Source of the DNA: Hirschia sp964352025
GTDB lineage: Bacteria > Pseudomonadota > Alphaproteobacteria > Caulobacterales > Hyphomonadaceae
Assembly: GCA_964352025.1 (NCBI GenBank)
Contig: CAYGPZ010000010.1
Coordinates: 50,239-114,238, forward strand
Direction: 5' to 3'
Length of the DNA: 64,000 nucleotides
Notes under the pieces: model-generated
What the model saw: the letters and a program-made list of their open reading frames with translations, nothing else
Database searches by the model: none
What the model was told of the DNA's origin: nothing
In this document: one piece after another, positions 24,972 to 33,973 of the stretch
Layout: each line of letters starts with the position of its first letter
Numbering within the stretch: the stretch's first letter is position 1
Made by a program: the position numbers and the translations under genes

Positions 24972-26936
24972 CTATGTTTTTTGGGATGTGTTGGCTTGCT
25001 CGATATTAATTGTCAGAGCAAAACCTTGTATAAGCGACTTAACCGTCTCGATATCAGCTTCAGGTGACAATTGTATGGTCGCCACTAGCCCTTTCGTTTT
25101 TGTCTGCTCGCAATCAACGTTAAAATCACCCAATATATCACTGTCTCTCAGTGTCTTTGTGAGTGTTTTCACGATCTCTAATCGGACTAATTCAGGTTTA
25201 AATATTTTACCAACCGTCGTAAGCGGTAATTCATCCATTACGACCACATCCTTGGGGATCGCAGCGCGCTCAGGAATTTCGCCCTTTAGGAATTCAAGTA
25301 GGTCTGCTCGTCTCACACCATCAGCTGTCTCGGAGGTCACATATAAAACTGGTAATTCGCCAGAATAAGCATCTGGACGCCCAACAGCTGCAGCAAGCTT
25401 CACGCCCGGAAATTTCAAAGCAGCTTCTTCAATCATACCCGGATCGATATTGTGCCCGCCTCGTATGATCAGCTCTTTACTGCGACCACTCAGTATTAAA
25501 TATCCATTCTCGTCTTTTCTTCCTAAATCGCCTGTTCTGAAGTATCTTTTTCCGCCCTGCTCAATCCATATATTTTCATTGTGCTGATCTTCGACATAGC
25601 CCGAAAACACATTATTGCCTGAGATAACAACTTCACCGACTTCTCCCACGGCGGCAAATTTAAGAAAATTACCTTTGTCGTCATAGCTTGCTATTTCAAG
25701 GTCCATTGCTGGCAATGGCAATCCAACACTCTTTTCAGCGCACACAGAAACCGGTGGATTTAGCGTTGCAACCGAAGAAGTTTCTGTCGCTCCATATCCA
25801 TCAAGTATCGGGATACCCGTTAACTCGGTAAAACGAATTTGCGTCTCTTCTGCCAGCGGCGCAGCACCGGCCACAGCATACTTCAATTTTGTCTTGGTAT
25901 TTTTAGGTATATTGCCGCTTAACAGCCCGCTATAAACAGTAGGCACTGCCATAATAAATGTGACGTCATAATTATTTAGAATCTGAAACAAATTAGGAAT
26001 TATGTTTCGTCCACGATACCCCGCAGGGCTTCCTAGCAATATTGTTGCGCCAGAAAGAAGCGGTGTAATACCTGTCGCAATAGCTGCATTCACATGAAAG
26101 ATTGGCAGGCCCACAAACATGGTGTCATCTTCAGCCAATGGAAAGGTTGTTGAAACCTGCATCGAATTTGTAAGTAAGTTTTTGTGTGTGAGCTTGGCCA
26201 ATTTCGGCCTACCGGTCGTTCCGCCCGTATGAAAATATGCACACACGTCTTCAATAGCAGGTAGTTCCCCTTTGAAAGCGCTCGCATCCTGTTTTGACAA
26301 TAATTTTTCAAACCCAATAACAGGTACGTCGCCCTTAAACCGACTGGGCGCATCATCCCCGAACAGGCTAATAACTGCTTCCAAACCCGGAACTTCATTT
26401 TTTATCGATACAATTTTTTCCCAAATATCAGCACCAGGAACCGGCCCTAATGCGATCATAACTTTAGCTTTTGAAGATATCAAAATATCCCGAATATGAT
26501 CAGGATCGAGCATGGGATTTATTGGGTTTGAAATTCCCGCCGTTTCTGCTGCCCGTATTGCAACATATGTTTCCGGAAAATTGGGTAGCACTAGCGCAGT
26601 TACGTCTTCACGGCGTACCCCTAAATCGTATAATGCATTCGCACACTGAGTAACTTTGCCGATAAACTCAGAGTATGTCATTTCACGATAAGGTTCGGCA
26701 AAATTTTTGCCTTTGATCAGCTTAACAAGCTTCCCCAACAATCTCTTCTTAAGCGGTATTTTTGACGGGGCGACACAGTCACCATCCAATATAAATTTGA
26801 GAGCTATATGGTCTGGATGAGCTTGCGCGGCTTTTGCAATAGCTTTGTAGGTACTTTGGGGAAGGCAATCCAAAGCAAGGTGAGAAGTATCAAGACGACG
26901 GATATCGGCTTCAGTCTGAATATTTGCGTTTTTCAT
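24972..26936 (-). CDS. Acyl-CoA synthetase (AMP-forming)
   Basis: 654 residues from the ATG at 26934-26936, preceded by GGAGG; an upstream frame extension has no site. Motifs: YFHTGGTTGRPKLAKLTH, DGYGATETSSVATLNP, TGDLGRKDENGYL and GRSKELIIRGGHNIDPGMIE, with TTVGKIFKPEL as the catalytic Lys end. The extra C-terminal 60 residues have a ferredoxin-like look. It resembles the long acyl-CoA synthetases used in side-chain or hydroxy-acid catabolism (LvaE-like) more than FadD. It forms an operon with the BASS transporter. Confidence 0.87.
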   Translation of the reverse strand: MKNANIQTEADIRRLDTSHLALDCLPQSTYKAIAKAAQAHPDHIALKFILDGDCVAPSKIPLKKRLLGKLVKLIKGKNFAEPYREMTYSEFIGKVTQCANALYDLGVRREDVTALVLPNFPETYVAIRAAETAGISNPINPMLDPDHIRDILISSKAKVMIALGPVPGADIWEKIVSIKNEVPGLEAVISLFGDDAPSRFKGDVPVIGFEKLLSKQDASAFKGELPAIEDVCAYFHTGGTTGRPKLAKLTHKNLLTNSMQVSTTFPLAEDDTMFVGLPIFHVNAAIATGITPLLSGATILLGSPAGYRGRNIIPNLFQILNNYDVTFIMAVPTVYSGLLSGNIPKNTKTKLKYAVAGAAPLAEETQIRFTELTGIPILDGYGATETSSVATLNPPVSVCAEKSVGLPLPAMDLEIASYDDKGNFLKFAAVGEVGEVVISGNNVFSGYVEDQHNENIWIEQGGKRYFRTGDLGRKDENGYLILSGRSKELIIRGGHNIDPGMIEEAALKFPGVKLAAAVGRPDAYSGELPVLYVTSETADGVRRADLLEFLKGEIPERAAIPKDVVVMDELPLTTVGKIFKPELVRLEIVKTLTKTLRDSDILGDFNVDCEQTKTKGLVATIQLSPEADIETVKSLIQGFALTINIEQANTSQKT

Positions 26937-27251
26937 TTTTCCTCCAGCACATAACCACACTTCCCAATTAAATTTGGATATATTTTGCAGTTATATGACG
27001 CACCTATACTGCGCCCCTACTTATCGTCCGTTTCAATATCTTCTTTGAAGAAAATAGACACCGGCGCTAAGTAGACACGGTATCTTCACAACATATTCTT
27101 ATGAATACAAATGATGATTGTTTATACGCAACTATGAATAAAATTAATAGTTGGAGCGCTTGGACTACCTAAAACAGCGTCCCTCAAGTATTCTCAGTTC
27201 GACTAAATTTTCATAGACTCGGGGTTGAACCTAATATTGCCGTCAGCATTA
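26937..27251. other. 315-bp intergenic region upstream of the acyl-CoA synthetase
   Basis: Both flanking genes are on the minus strand. The part near 26940-27000 is AT-rich and must hold the synthetase promoter. No open frame, strong hairpin or recognisable operator was found beyond a short TTCTTTGAAGAA dyad near 27050. Confidence 0.4.
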
Positions 27252-27617
27252 CTACTCAGGCGTGAAAGTCTGGATGGCGTCACAGGCTTCTTGATGGCCA
27301 AAATTGCAGGATTTTTGCAGCGCAGTTTTAGCTTCGGCTATTTGCCTTGATGACATATAATGAAGAGCTAATTCGGCACATTGTGCGCCATTGCCAGCGT
27401 CACATGCCTCTTGGACTTTCTCGATTGTTTTTGCTTCTTTTTGGCTGTTATTAGCTTGCGCGAATTTAGTCACACCAAACCAGATCAATGCAATCGAGAT
27501 AATCGCAATCCATGGAAACAAAGGCGATGAGAGAAAGTCCAGATTTGGCTTTTCTGGTTCTTGAGGTTCTTCTGGCTTCTTCTGACGTCTATTTGGGTCA
27601 AACTTTATGACAGTCAC
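27252..27617 (-). CDS. Membrane-anchored small Sel1-like protein
   Basis: 121 residues from a GTG start with AGGGGAC upstream. A proline/glutamate-rich cytoplasmic head (RRQKKPEEPQEPEKP) leads to one membrane helix (LFPWIAIISIALIWFGVTKF). The last 50 residues contain a cysteine-paired Sel1/Hcp-type helical repeat (EACDAGNGAQCAELALHYMS, then ALQKSCNFGHQEACDAI). In Hcp-like proteins the paired Cys form disulfides, so this part is likely periplasmic. Function unknown. It lies just upstream of ugd on the other side of a 67-bp gap, with ugd downstream of its own promoter. Confidence 0.65.
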   Translation of the reverse strand: MTVIKFDPNRRQKKPEEPQEPEKPNLDFLSSPLFPWIAIISIALIWFGVTKFAQANNSQKEAKTIEKVQEACDAGNGAQCAELALHYMSSRQIAEAKTALQKSCNFGHQEACDAIQTFTPE

Positions 27618-27684
27618 GATAGTCCCCTAAAATCCAGCTACACATATGATTGGCACAAAGTGACAGAGACTCATAAGAAATACC

Positions 27685-28851
27685 TTAATCCGTCCCAAAC
27701 AAATCTCGCGTGAAGACTTTGTCTTGCACATCTGCCAAATCTTCATTCTGACGGTTTGCAATAATAACATCACATTCTGACTTCAAACGATCCAAATCTG
27801 ATGTCACTTCAGAGCCAAAGAAGTCATCTTCTTCAAAGCTTGGTTCATAAACCATCACTTTAATGCCTTTAGCTTTAATCCGCTTCATAATGCCTTGAAT
27901 AGACGACGCACGAAAATTGTCAGAACCAGCCTTCATCACAAGGCGGTAAACACCAACAACTTCGGGATTTTTTTCTATAATGGCATCCGCGATAAAGTCC
28001 TTACGCGTCGAATTCGCATCGACAATCGCACGCACAAGATTTTGCGGAACAGAGCTATAATTGGCTAGCAATTGTTTTGTGTCTTTAGGTAAGCAATATC
28101 CGCCATACCCAAAAGATGGGTTGTTATAATGCGAGCCAATACGTGGGTCCAATCCAACACCGTCAACGATCTGACGCGTATCTAGTCCCAATGCCATCGC
28201 GTATGAATCTAGCTCGTTAAAATAGGCAACACGCATGGCTAGATAGGTGTTTGCAAACAGCTTGATTGATTCTGCTTCTGATGGATCCGTAAACAATACA
28301 GGCACATCAGTTTCCAGAGCACCTTCAAGTAAAAGGTCTGCGAATTTTTTTGCACGCTCTGACTTCTCACCGACTACAATACGGCTTGGGTGAAGGTTAT
28401 CAAATAGTGCACGCCCTTCTCTAAGGAATTCTGGGCTGAATATCACATTCTGACTACCCGTCTTCTCGCGAACATCATCAACAAAGCCAACTGGAATCGT
28501 AGACTTAATAATCATGACGGCATCAGGGTTTATATCGCGAACGGTATCAATGACCTTTTCTACTGTCGATGTATCAAAGGCATTCGTGTCGACATCATAA
28601 TTTGTTGGTGTCGCGATGATTACAAAATCTGCGTCGCCGTAGGCTTCATCTGGGCTCGTCGTTGCCTTTAGATTAAGCGTTCCCTTAGCGAGGTATTCTG
28701 AACATTCAGCATCAACAATAGGAGATTTGCCTGCGTTAATCATGTCGACTTTTTCCTGAACGACGTCAAACGCGACAACTTCATGGTTTTGCGCCAACAA
28801 AATCGCGTTGGATAATCCCACATAACCTAAGCCAGCAATACCAATTTTCAT
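27685..28851 (-). CDS. ugd: UDP-glucose 6-dehydrogenase
   Basis: 388 residues, the same length as the E. coli enzyme. N-terminal Rossmann motif IAGLGYVGLSNAILLA, TPTNYD, ESIKLFANTYLAMRVAYFNELD, and catalytic Cys253 in GYGGYCLPKDTK. It oxidises UDP-glucose to UDP-glucuronate with two NAD in the cytoplasm, providing precursors for capsule or LPS. It is on the same strand as the RmlD-like gene, 166 bp downstream of it, so the two may form a sugar-nucleotide unit. Confidence 0.92.
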   Translation of the reverse strand: MKIGIAGLGYVGLSNAILLAQNHEVVAFDVVQEKVDMINAGKSPIVDAECSEYLAKGTLNLKATTSPDEAYGDADFVIIATPTNYDVDTNAFDTSTVEKVIDTVRDINPDAVMIIKSTIPVGFVDDVREKTGSQNVIFSPEFLREGRALFDNLHPSRIVVGEKSERAKKFADLLLEGALETDVPVLFTDPSEAESIKLFANTYLAMRVAYFNELDSYAMALGLDTRQIVDGVGLDPRIGSHYNNPSFGYGGYCLPKDTKQLLANYSSVPQNLVRAIVDANSTRKDFIADAIIEKNPEVVGVYRLVMKAGSDNFRASSIQGIMKRIKAKGIKVMVYEPSFEEDDFFGSEVTSDLDRLKSECDVIIANRQNEDLADVQDKVFTRDLFGTD

Positions 28852-29017
28852 AAAACGACCCTTACCTGAATCTACTGTCGTACATATTCACATACCTATT
28901 CAGCACAACTAAATCTATGGGGTCGATTAAGAAACAATACAAATTGTCCTCATCGACAAATTCCTCCGCAAACTTCCCGAAAGAATGCCCTTAAATATCG
29001 CTAGGTATTTTTTTAAT

Positions 29018-30013
29018 TCAATTTTCCGTCACGCCTAAAACTTTGACGACTGTTTTAATGACCCAATCTTTCCAAGGCCCTAGATCAACGCCGTGAACGG
29101 CTTTGATTTTCTCACAGTTCAATCGAGAATTTGCGGGTCTTGGTGCAGGTAATGGATATTCAAGCGTCGTTAGCGGTTTTACTGCAGGTTTTGGACCACC
29201 TGCCAATTCTGATGCTTCAAAGATAGCTTCTGCAAAACCATGCCATGAAGTGTGGCCGCGACACGTCATATGAAAAACGCCGTACAGATCAGTATTATCG
29301 GGCTGTTCCACGAGATTACGGGCAATTTGAACAATGCCTTTTGCTATTGCATCTGCATGTGTTGGTGCACCGAACTGATCACTGACTACGCCTAACTCGT
29401 CGCGATCGGCACCGACACGAAGCATGGTTTTTAGAAAATTCTTGCCTGTCTCGCAATACACCCAAGACGTCCGCAAAATGACATGACGTGGATTAACATA
29501 GGCAACCAGTTTTTCGCCATCCAGCTTCGTTTGACCATAAATTGATTTTGGTCCCGTTAAGTCAGTTTCAATATAGGAGCCATCACTCAAATTCTCTTTA
29601 ATCTCTTGCAGGTCTTCCTCGTCATACCCCTCATATTCAGGATTATTCGGATCGAACTCTTCAGCCTGCTTATCGCCAGCGAATACATAATCAGTAGATA
29701 TCTGAATGATTGGTAGCCCAAGCTTTGTTGCCGCCATGGCAACGGCACCTGCACCTGTTTCATTCACAGCAGCGGCTTCTTCTGGCTCTTCCTGGGCTTT
29801 ATCTACATTTGTATAAGCGGCTGCGTTAATGACGACATCGGGTCCGATGTCCTTAATCATCTTCTCAAGATGTTCGCATTTATCATCATCAGTTAGCGCG
29901 GAAAGGTCCAACCAAGGACGCCCTGCCGTGTAGACATCCAAAGTATCCTGATCTGCTAATTTGATGAGGGCTTTGACAACTTGCCCATTTTCACCTGTAA
30001 CGAAAATTTTCAT
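29018..30013 (-). CDS. rfbD: dTDP-4-dehydrorhamnose reductase-like (RmlD) protein with an acidic insertion
   Basis: 331 residues. TGENGQVVKAL (NAD(P) loop), VVINAAAYTNVDKAQEEPEEAAAVN, ISTDYVFAGDK, YGQTKLDGE (Tyr-xxx-Lys) and LRTSWVYCETGKNFLKTM fit RmlD, which makes dTDP-L-rhamnose. Between ISTDYVFAGD and the YGQTK active-site motif there is an acidic insertion of roughly 30 residues (residues of about 118-150) where canonical RmlD has only about 15-20. No rmlA, rmlB or rmlC lies nearby. A related sugar-nucleotide reductase remains possible. Confidence 0.8.
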   Translation of the reverse strand: MKIFVTGENGQVVKALIKLADQDTLDVYTAGRPWLDLSALTDDDKCEHLEKMIKDIGPDVVINAAAYTNVDKAQEEPEEAAAVNETGAGAVAMAATKLGLPIIQISTDYVFAGDKQAEEFDPNNPEYEGYDEEDLQEIKENLSDGSYIETDLTGPKSIYGQTKLDGEKLVAYVNPRHVILRTSWVYCETGKNFLKTMLRVGADRDELGVVSDQFGAPTHADAIAKGIVQIARNLVEQPDNTDLYGVFHMTCRGHTSWHGFAEAIFEASELAGGPKPAVKPLTTLEYPLPAPRPANSRLNCEKIKAVHGVDLGPWKDWVIKTVVKVLGVTEN

Positions 30014-30296
30014 GACCTAGACCGTGCTATTATTCATTATCCAAAGTCTGGTAATCATCTCCACGCATTTGGCAAGTGTTTGCAACGAGATGCAACCAAA
30101 ATAGGACCAATAAAGCGTTCATAAATTTGAATATTGTTGTAAATAAAAGTCAAAACAAATAAAAAATAGAACCCATTCAATATCGCTTTCTTTTAAACTT
30201 AATAAATACAGAGAGAAATTTAATATAATTCAAAATTAACACTTGCATGTAAAATCTGAACAATACATTGGCAATTTATAAAGTATTGAGGACAAA

Positions 30297-32459
30297 TTGG
30301 AAAAGCGATATCCACTAGTTTTCCAGGTTTTTCATTGGGCGATATCTGTGCTGATTATCGCGCAGCTAAGCTTCATTTTTCTATTTAAAATGTTCAAGTC
30401 CATTGAATTTGGTGGACTTATCCTAGATTTCCACCGCTCCGCTGGTTTCATTATTTTATTGGTATTGGTCGCGAGGCTACTGCTCGCGCCGTTTGTTAAA
30501 GTACCCAAAAGTGTTGATGGAACGCCTGGCTGGCAAAAATTTGCCGCTCACACAGTGCACGGATTAATGTTCCTTGTACTCGTTGCTCAGCCAATATTAG
30601 GAATTGTTCTTGCCTCATATCGAGGTGATTCAATTTCATTTTTGGGTATAGCTGATATCCCGCCGTTGATGGAATATAACCCTGAGAAAGCGGATCAATA
30701 TTTTGGACTTCATGCAGGTCTCGGAATAGCGCTCATTGGTCTTATAGGCGTGCATTTGGGTGCTGTTGCATTTCACGCGGTCTTTCAGAAACGCAATATT
30801 GTGAATCGGATGTTGCCAGCAAAGAAGCAAACCAAATTCATCAATAAAATTCCGATTTGGACGCAAATTTTCATCGCCAGCACAATATTAGTCAGCTTCA
30901 CAATTCTGACTGGACTGGTTTCGACTTCCAAAGCGCGCGAGGCCATTCGCTTGCAGGATGCTGCTTTTCAACAATCTCTAACCATAAATTCAATGGTCGA
31001 GACGTTGGGAAGTGACCTTGGTCGAATAGATGGCATGCTTAAAAATGGTGAAGATGCAGAGCTTGTCGCAGAAGAACTAGGATATCTGGACTACACGTTC
31101 AGTTCCATTGCAGAAAAATCAAATTCGACAAATGTTGTTGATGCGGTCAAACAAATTCAAGCAAGCGTAAGAGAGGCATTTATTGCTATCGATTATGCAG
31201 ACAACGCGGCAATCAGTAACTCATTTGAACAGATCCTGTCAGATTTTGAAAACATAAAACAAGCTCAAATCGGTGCAGCATTTTATGCAAAGAATGATGC
31301 AGTTAAAGCGGCCGCTGAGGGGCATGACTTTATGCTCGCGGCTCTTGTCCCTGCCGTTTTAGTCGGTGTGCTTGTCGTGTTTTTCTTGGTCCAATCTATT
31401 GGAAGTTATTTTAAAGAAATCACGGCTTTTGCAAACAAAATTTCGAACGGTGAATTGGAAGAGCATCCTGTCGTTATTGGGCAGGGAGAAGCTGCAATTG
31501 CGCTAAATAATCTAATTGAAATGCAAACAGAACTGCGTCTTGCACACAAGCGGACCAGAGAAGTTGCAGAAAATGCTCAACGAGAAGCTAGTGACGCCAA
31601 AGCTTCCCGTGTTACTATAGTTGATCAAATGACAAAAGAATTTGAGAAGAATGTCTTTAGTCAGATAAAATTACTGCAAGCATCTGCAAAATCAGTAAAT
31701 GAGCAATCTGAGCTGGTTGTGACAAGTACTGAAAATTCACAAAAATTCACGTCAGAAGTTACGCTGGAAGTTCAAAACTCAGCTGCCTCCATAAATGATA
31801 TTGCATTGGCGTCTGATCAGCTTTCAAATTCCATTTCGACCGTCCAATCGCTTGTGTCAAACGCCTCATTGAAAGCCACTGAAAGCGCTAACTCTGCTAA
31901 TGAAGCAAGTCGCGTGACGCAGGAATTGGCAGAAATCAGCACCAACATTGAGAATGTGATCGCACTTATTAGTGAGATAGCTGAAAACACAAACTTACTT
32001 GCATTAAACGCAACAATAGAAGCAGCTCGCGCCGGTGAAATGGGTAAGGGTTTTTCTGTTGTTGCATCAGAAGTAAAAGAATTGGCGACTCAAACCTCTA
32101 ATGCGACTACCGATATTTCGCAAAAGATCGGCCAAATTAAGAGTGCTTCAGCGGCGGCAGTTAAATCTGTTGAGATTATCAACGGCCTAAATTCTGATGT
32201 TGATAAAATCGCACACGATGTCGATGACTCCATTAACGAACAAATGGGTGCCACAACTGATATCGCAACGCGTGTTGAAACAGCTGCGGGAGGAGCGAAA
32301 TCAATCGCAGACCGCATTGAGCAGATTAATGGAATTGGCCTTGAAGTTGGAAGTACGGCTGAAAAAATGAGAAGCGCGACGAGTGAAATGGCTGAAAAAG
32401 CTGAGCTATTAGAAGTTCAGGCGAGAGAATTTATCAATTCATTGAGAGCGGCGTCATAG
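30297..32459 (+). CDS. Cytochrome b561 domain fused to a methyl-accepting chemotaxis protein
   Basis: 720 residues from a TTG start with GAGG five bases upstream. Residues 1-165 are a four-helix cytochrome b561/Ni-Fe-hydrogenase cytochrome b type domain with His in the expected places: His13 (QVFHW), His46 (LDFHRSAG), His85/His88 (AAHTVHG), His139 (FGLHAGLG) and His153 (GVHLGA). After a linker, a fifth helix (188-208) opens a helical periplasmic sensor of about 130 residues closed by a sixth helix (345-367). A HAMP-like segment follows (370-425), then a full MCP signalling domain with the hairpin tip EIAENTNLLALNATIEAARAG and GKGFSVVASEVKELA. No CheR-docking pentapeptide is at the end. First gene of a three-gene unit with a peroxidase and a cupredoxin. 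Confidence 0.9.
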   Translation: MEKRYPLVFQVFHWAISVLIIAQLSFIFLFKMFKSIEFGGLILDFHRSAGFIILLVLVARLLLAPFVKVPKSVDGTPGWQKFAAHTVHGLMFLVLVAQPILGIVLASYRGDSISFLGIADIPPLMEYNPEKADQYFGLHAGLGIALIGLIGVHLGAVAFHAVFQKRNIVNRMLPAKKQTKFINKIPIWTQIFIASTILVSFTILTGLVSTSKAREAIRLQDAAFQQSLTINSMVETLGSDLGRIDGMLKNGEDAELVAEELGYLDYTFSSIAEKSNSTNVVDAVKQIQASVREAFIAIDYADNAAISNSFEQILSDFENIKQAQIGAAFYAKNDAVKAAAEGHDFMLAALVPAVLVGVLVVFFLVQSIGSYFKEITAFANKISNGELEEHPVVIGQGEAAIALNNLIEMQTELRLAHKRTREVAENAQREASDAKASRVTIVDQMTKEFEKNVFSQIKLLQASAKSVNEQSELVVTSTENSQKFTSEVTLEVQNSAASINDIALASDQLSNSISTVQSLVSNASLKATESANSANEASRVTQELAEISTNIENVIALISEIAENTNLLALNATIEAARAGEMGKGFSVVASEVKELATQTSNATTDISQKIGQIKSASAAAVKSVEIINGLNSDVDKIAHDVDDSINEQMGATTDIATRVETAAGGAKSIADRIEQINGIGLEVGSTAEKMRSATSEMAEKAELLEVQAREFINSLRAAS

Positions 32460-32478
32460 CTAAGTATCGAGGATTATC

Positions 32479-33510
32479 ATGACAGGTAAAAGAATACTTC
32501 AGAACACCTTTATAGCGGCGGCGATAGCGTTTGCAGGGGTGCCAGCGGTTTTCGCTGACGATAAAACTGAGGAAATAGACGTACAGGAAATTAAAGCAGA
32601 ATATGTGCGTCCATTTGGAATACCGTTTCCCGAGGACAACCCATATACGGAAAAGAAATATGAGTTGGGTCACCAACTCTTTTTTGATCCACGTATATCC
32701 GGATCAGGAGCAATTTCTTGTGCGACCTGCCACAATCCTGGGCTCGGTTGGGAAGATGGCCTTGATTTAGGTGTGGGACATCATGGCGCAAAGCTGGGCC
32801 GTCATACACCAACAATTTTAAACCTTGCCTGGGGTATGTTCTTTTTCTGGGATGGGCGTGCTGCAACCTTGGAAGATCAAGCTCTTGGTCCAATTGAATC
32901 AGCGGTTGAGATGAACATGTCTCACGGCGATGCAATTGTACGCCTCAACGAAATAAACGCGTATGTAAAAGGTTTTGAAGAAGTCTTCCCTGAAGATGGT
33001 CTGACCATAGAAAATGTCGGTAAGGCGATTGCAACGTTTGAGCGTACAATTGTTTCAGCTGAGGCTCCATTTGATCGTTGGATTAATGGTGCAGAAGATG
33101 CCATTAGCGAATCCGCTAAGAGAGGCTTTGTGACGTTCAACACGAAAGCAAACTGTGCGATATGTCATGCTGGATGGCGTTTTACGGATGACGGGTTTCA
33201 CGATATCGGCGTTGATTCCGATGATATAGGGCGCGCGGAAATACTGCCAATCCCTGCCCTACAACACGCATTTAAAACGCCGACATTGAGAAATGTTGAA
33301 GAGCGTTCGCCATACCTTCATGACGGCTCTGAAGAAACTCTTATGGATGTCGTGAATTTCTACAATGATGGTTTTGTAAAAAGAGAATCCCTTTCTTCGA
33401 CAATCAAGCCTTTGGGCCTGACGGAAGAAGAGAAAACGGACCTCGTTGAATTTATGAAAACTCTAACGAGTGAAGATGAACAAATACAAGTTCCAAACCT
33501 TCCAAAATAA
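32479..33510 (+). CDS. Di-heme cytochrome c peroxidase
   Basis: 343 residues with GAGG before the ATG, 19 bp after the chemoreceptor gene. A signal peptide (cleavage near VFADD) sends it to the periplasm. Two heme c attachment sites, CATCH (81-85) and CAICH (226-230), and FFFWDGRAATLEDQALGPI, EMNMSHG, FKTPTLRNVEERSPYLHDG are family hallmarks of bacterial cytochrome c peroxidase/MauG proteins. The enzyme reduces hydrogen peroxide using electrons from a small cytochrome or copper protein. The following cupredoxin is the likely donor. A peroxidase assignment is stronger than MauG-type, because no methylamine dehydrogenase genes are present. Confidence 0.9.
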   Translation: MTGKRILQNTFIAAAIAFAGVPAVFADDKTEEIDVQEIKAEYVRPFGIPFPEDNPYTEKKYELGHQLFFDPRISGSGAISCATCHNPGLGWEDGLDLGVGHHGAKLGRHTPTILNLAWGMFFFWDGRAATLEDQALGPIESAVEMNMSHGDAIVRLNEINAYVKGFEEVFPEDGLTIENVGKAIATFERTIVSAEAPFDRWINGAEDAISESAKRGFVTFNTKANCAICHAGWRFTDDGFHDIGVDSDDIGRAEILPIPALQHAFKTPTLRNVEERSPYLHDGSEETLMDVVNFYNDGFVKRESLSSTIKPLGLTEEEKTDLVEFMKTLTSEDEQIQVPNLPK

Positions 33511-33520
33511 GGCTTTTAAA

Positions 33521-33865
33521 ATGATCAATTTCAAGAAAAAAAGACTTCTGCTTATTGGTGTTGCTACGATCTCTTTGGTTGGTGTCACAGCTTTTGCTGG
33601 AACCAGAATGACCCACGTCGTCGACCAGAGCAAACTACAGTTTAGCGAAAAATCTATCACTGTCTCTCGAGGCGATGTGATTAAGTTCACCAATTCTGAC
33701 AGAACAGCCCACAATATTCTTGTTCAAGAAGGTGGTATGTTTGTGGATAGCGGCCTGCAGCAGCCGGGTGAGCCGACTGAAGTCCCATTTACGCGTCCAG
33801 GTGATTACAAAATCATGTGTGCAATCCATCCCAAAATGCAGTTGGACGTTACGGTTGAGAAGTAA
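33521..33865 (+). CDS. Type-1 copper cupredoxin (pseudoazurin/amicyanin-like)
   Basis: 114 residues from the ATG at 33521, 10 bp after the peroxidase stop; the longer frame from GTG 33470 would overlap the peroxidase and hide the signal peptide. After the export signal (cleavage near AFAG) comes a plastocyanin-like fold with copper ligands His64 (TAHNILVQ), Cys100, His103 and Met106 (CAIHPKM), the C-x2-H-x2-M loop of amicyanins and pseudoazurins. It is a periplasmic one-electron carrier, probably donating to the neighbouring peroxidase. Two hairpins follow. Confidence 0.9.
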   Translation: MINFKKKRLLLIGVATISLVGVTAFAGTRMTHVVDQSKLQFSEKSITVSRGDVIKFTNSDRTAHNILVQEGGMFVDSGLQQPGEPTEVPFTRPGDYKIMCAIHPKMQLDVTVEK

Positions 33866-33891
33866 GCCCCAACTAGGAATTTGAACAAATA

Positions 33892-33948
33892 TAGCAAAGG
33901 CAAAGAGAGACGCAGTCGGTTTTCCAATTCTCTCTCTTGCCTTTGCTA
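33892..33948 (+). terminator. Long hairpin after the cupredoxin gene
   Basis: TAGCAAAGGCAA (33892-33903) and GAGAGA (33905-33910) pair with TCTCTC (33931-33936) and TTGCCTTTGCTA (33937-33948), an 18-bp stem with one bulged A and a 20-base loop. No T-run follows, so it may stabilise the 3' end or help termination by the next hairpin. Confidence 0.6.
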
Positions 33949-33973
33949 AATCTAAATCAAACCCCAAACAAAA

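Noticed and set aside
30014..30296. Sigma-54 or CtrA site in the AT-rich leader of the b561-MCP gene
   Set aside because: Several TTAA words occur by base composition, but none has the 7-base spacing to a second TTAA, and no GG-N10-GC pair was found.
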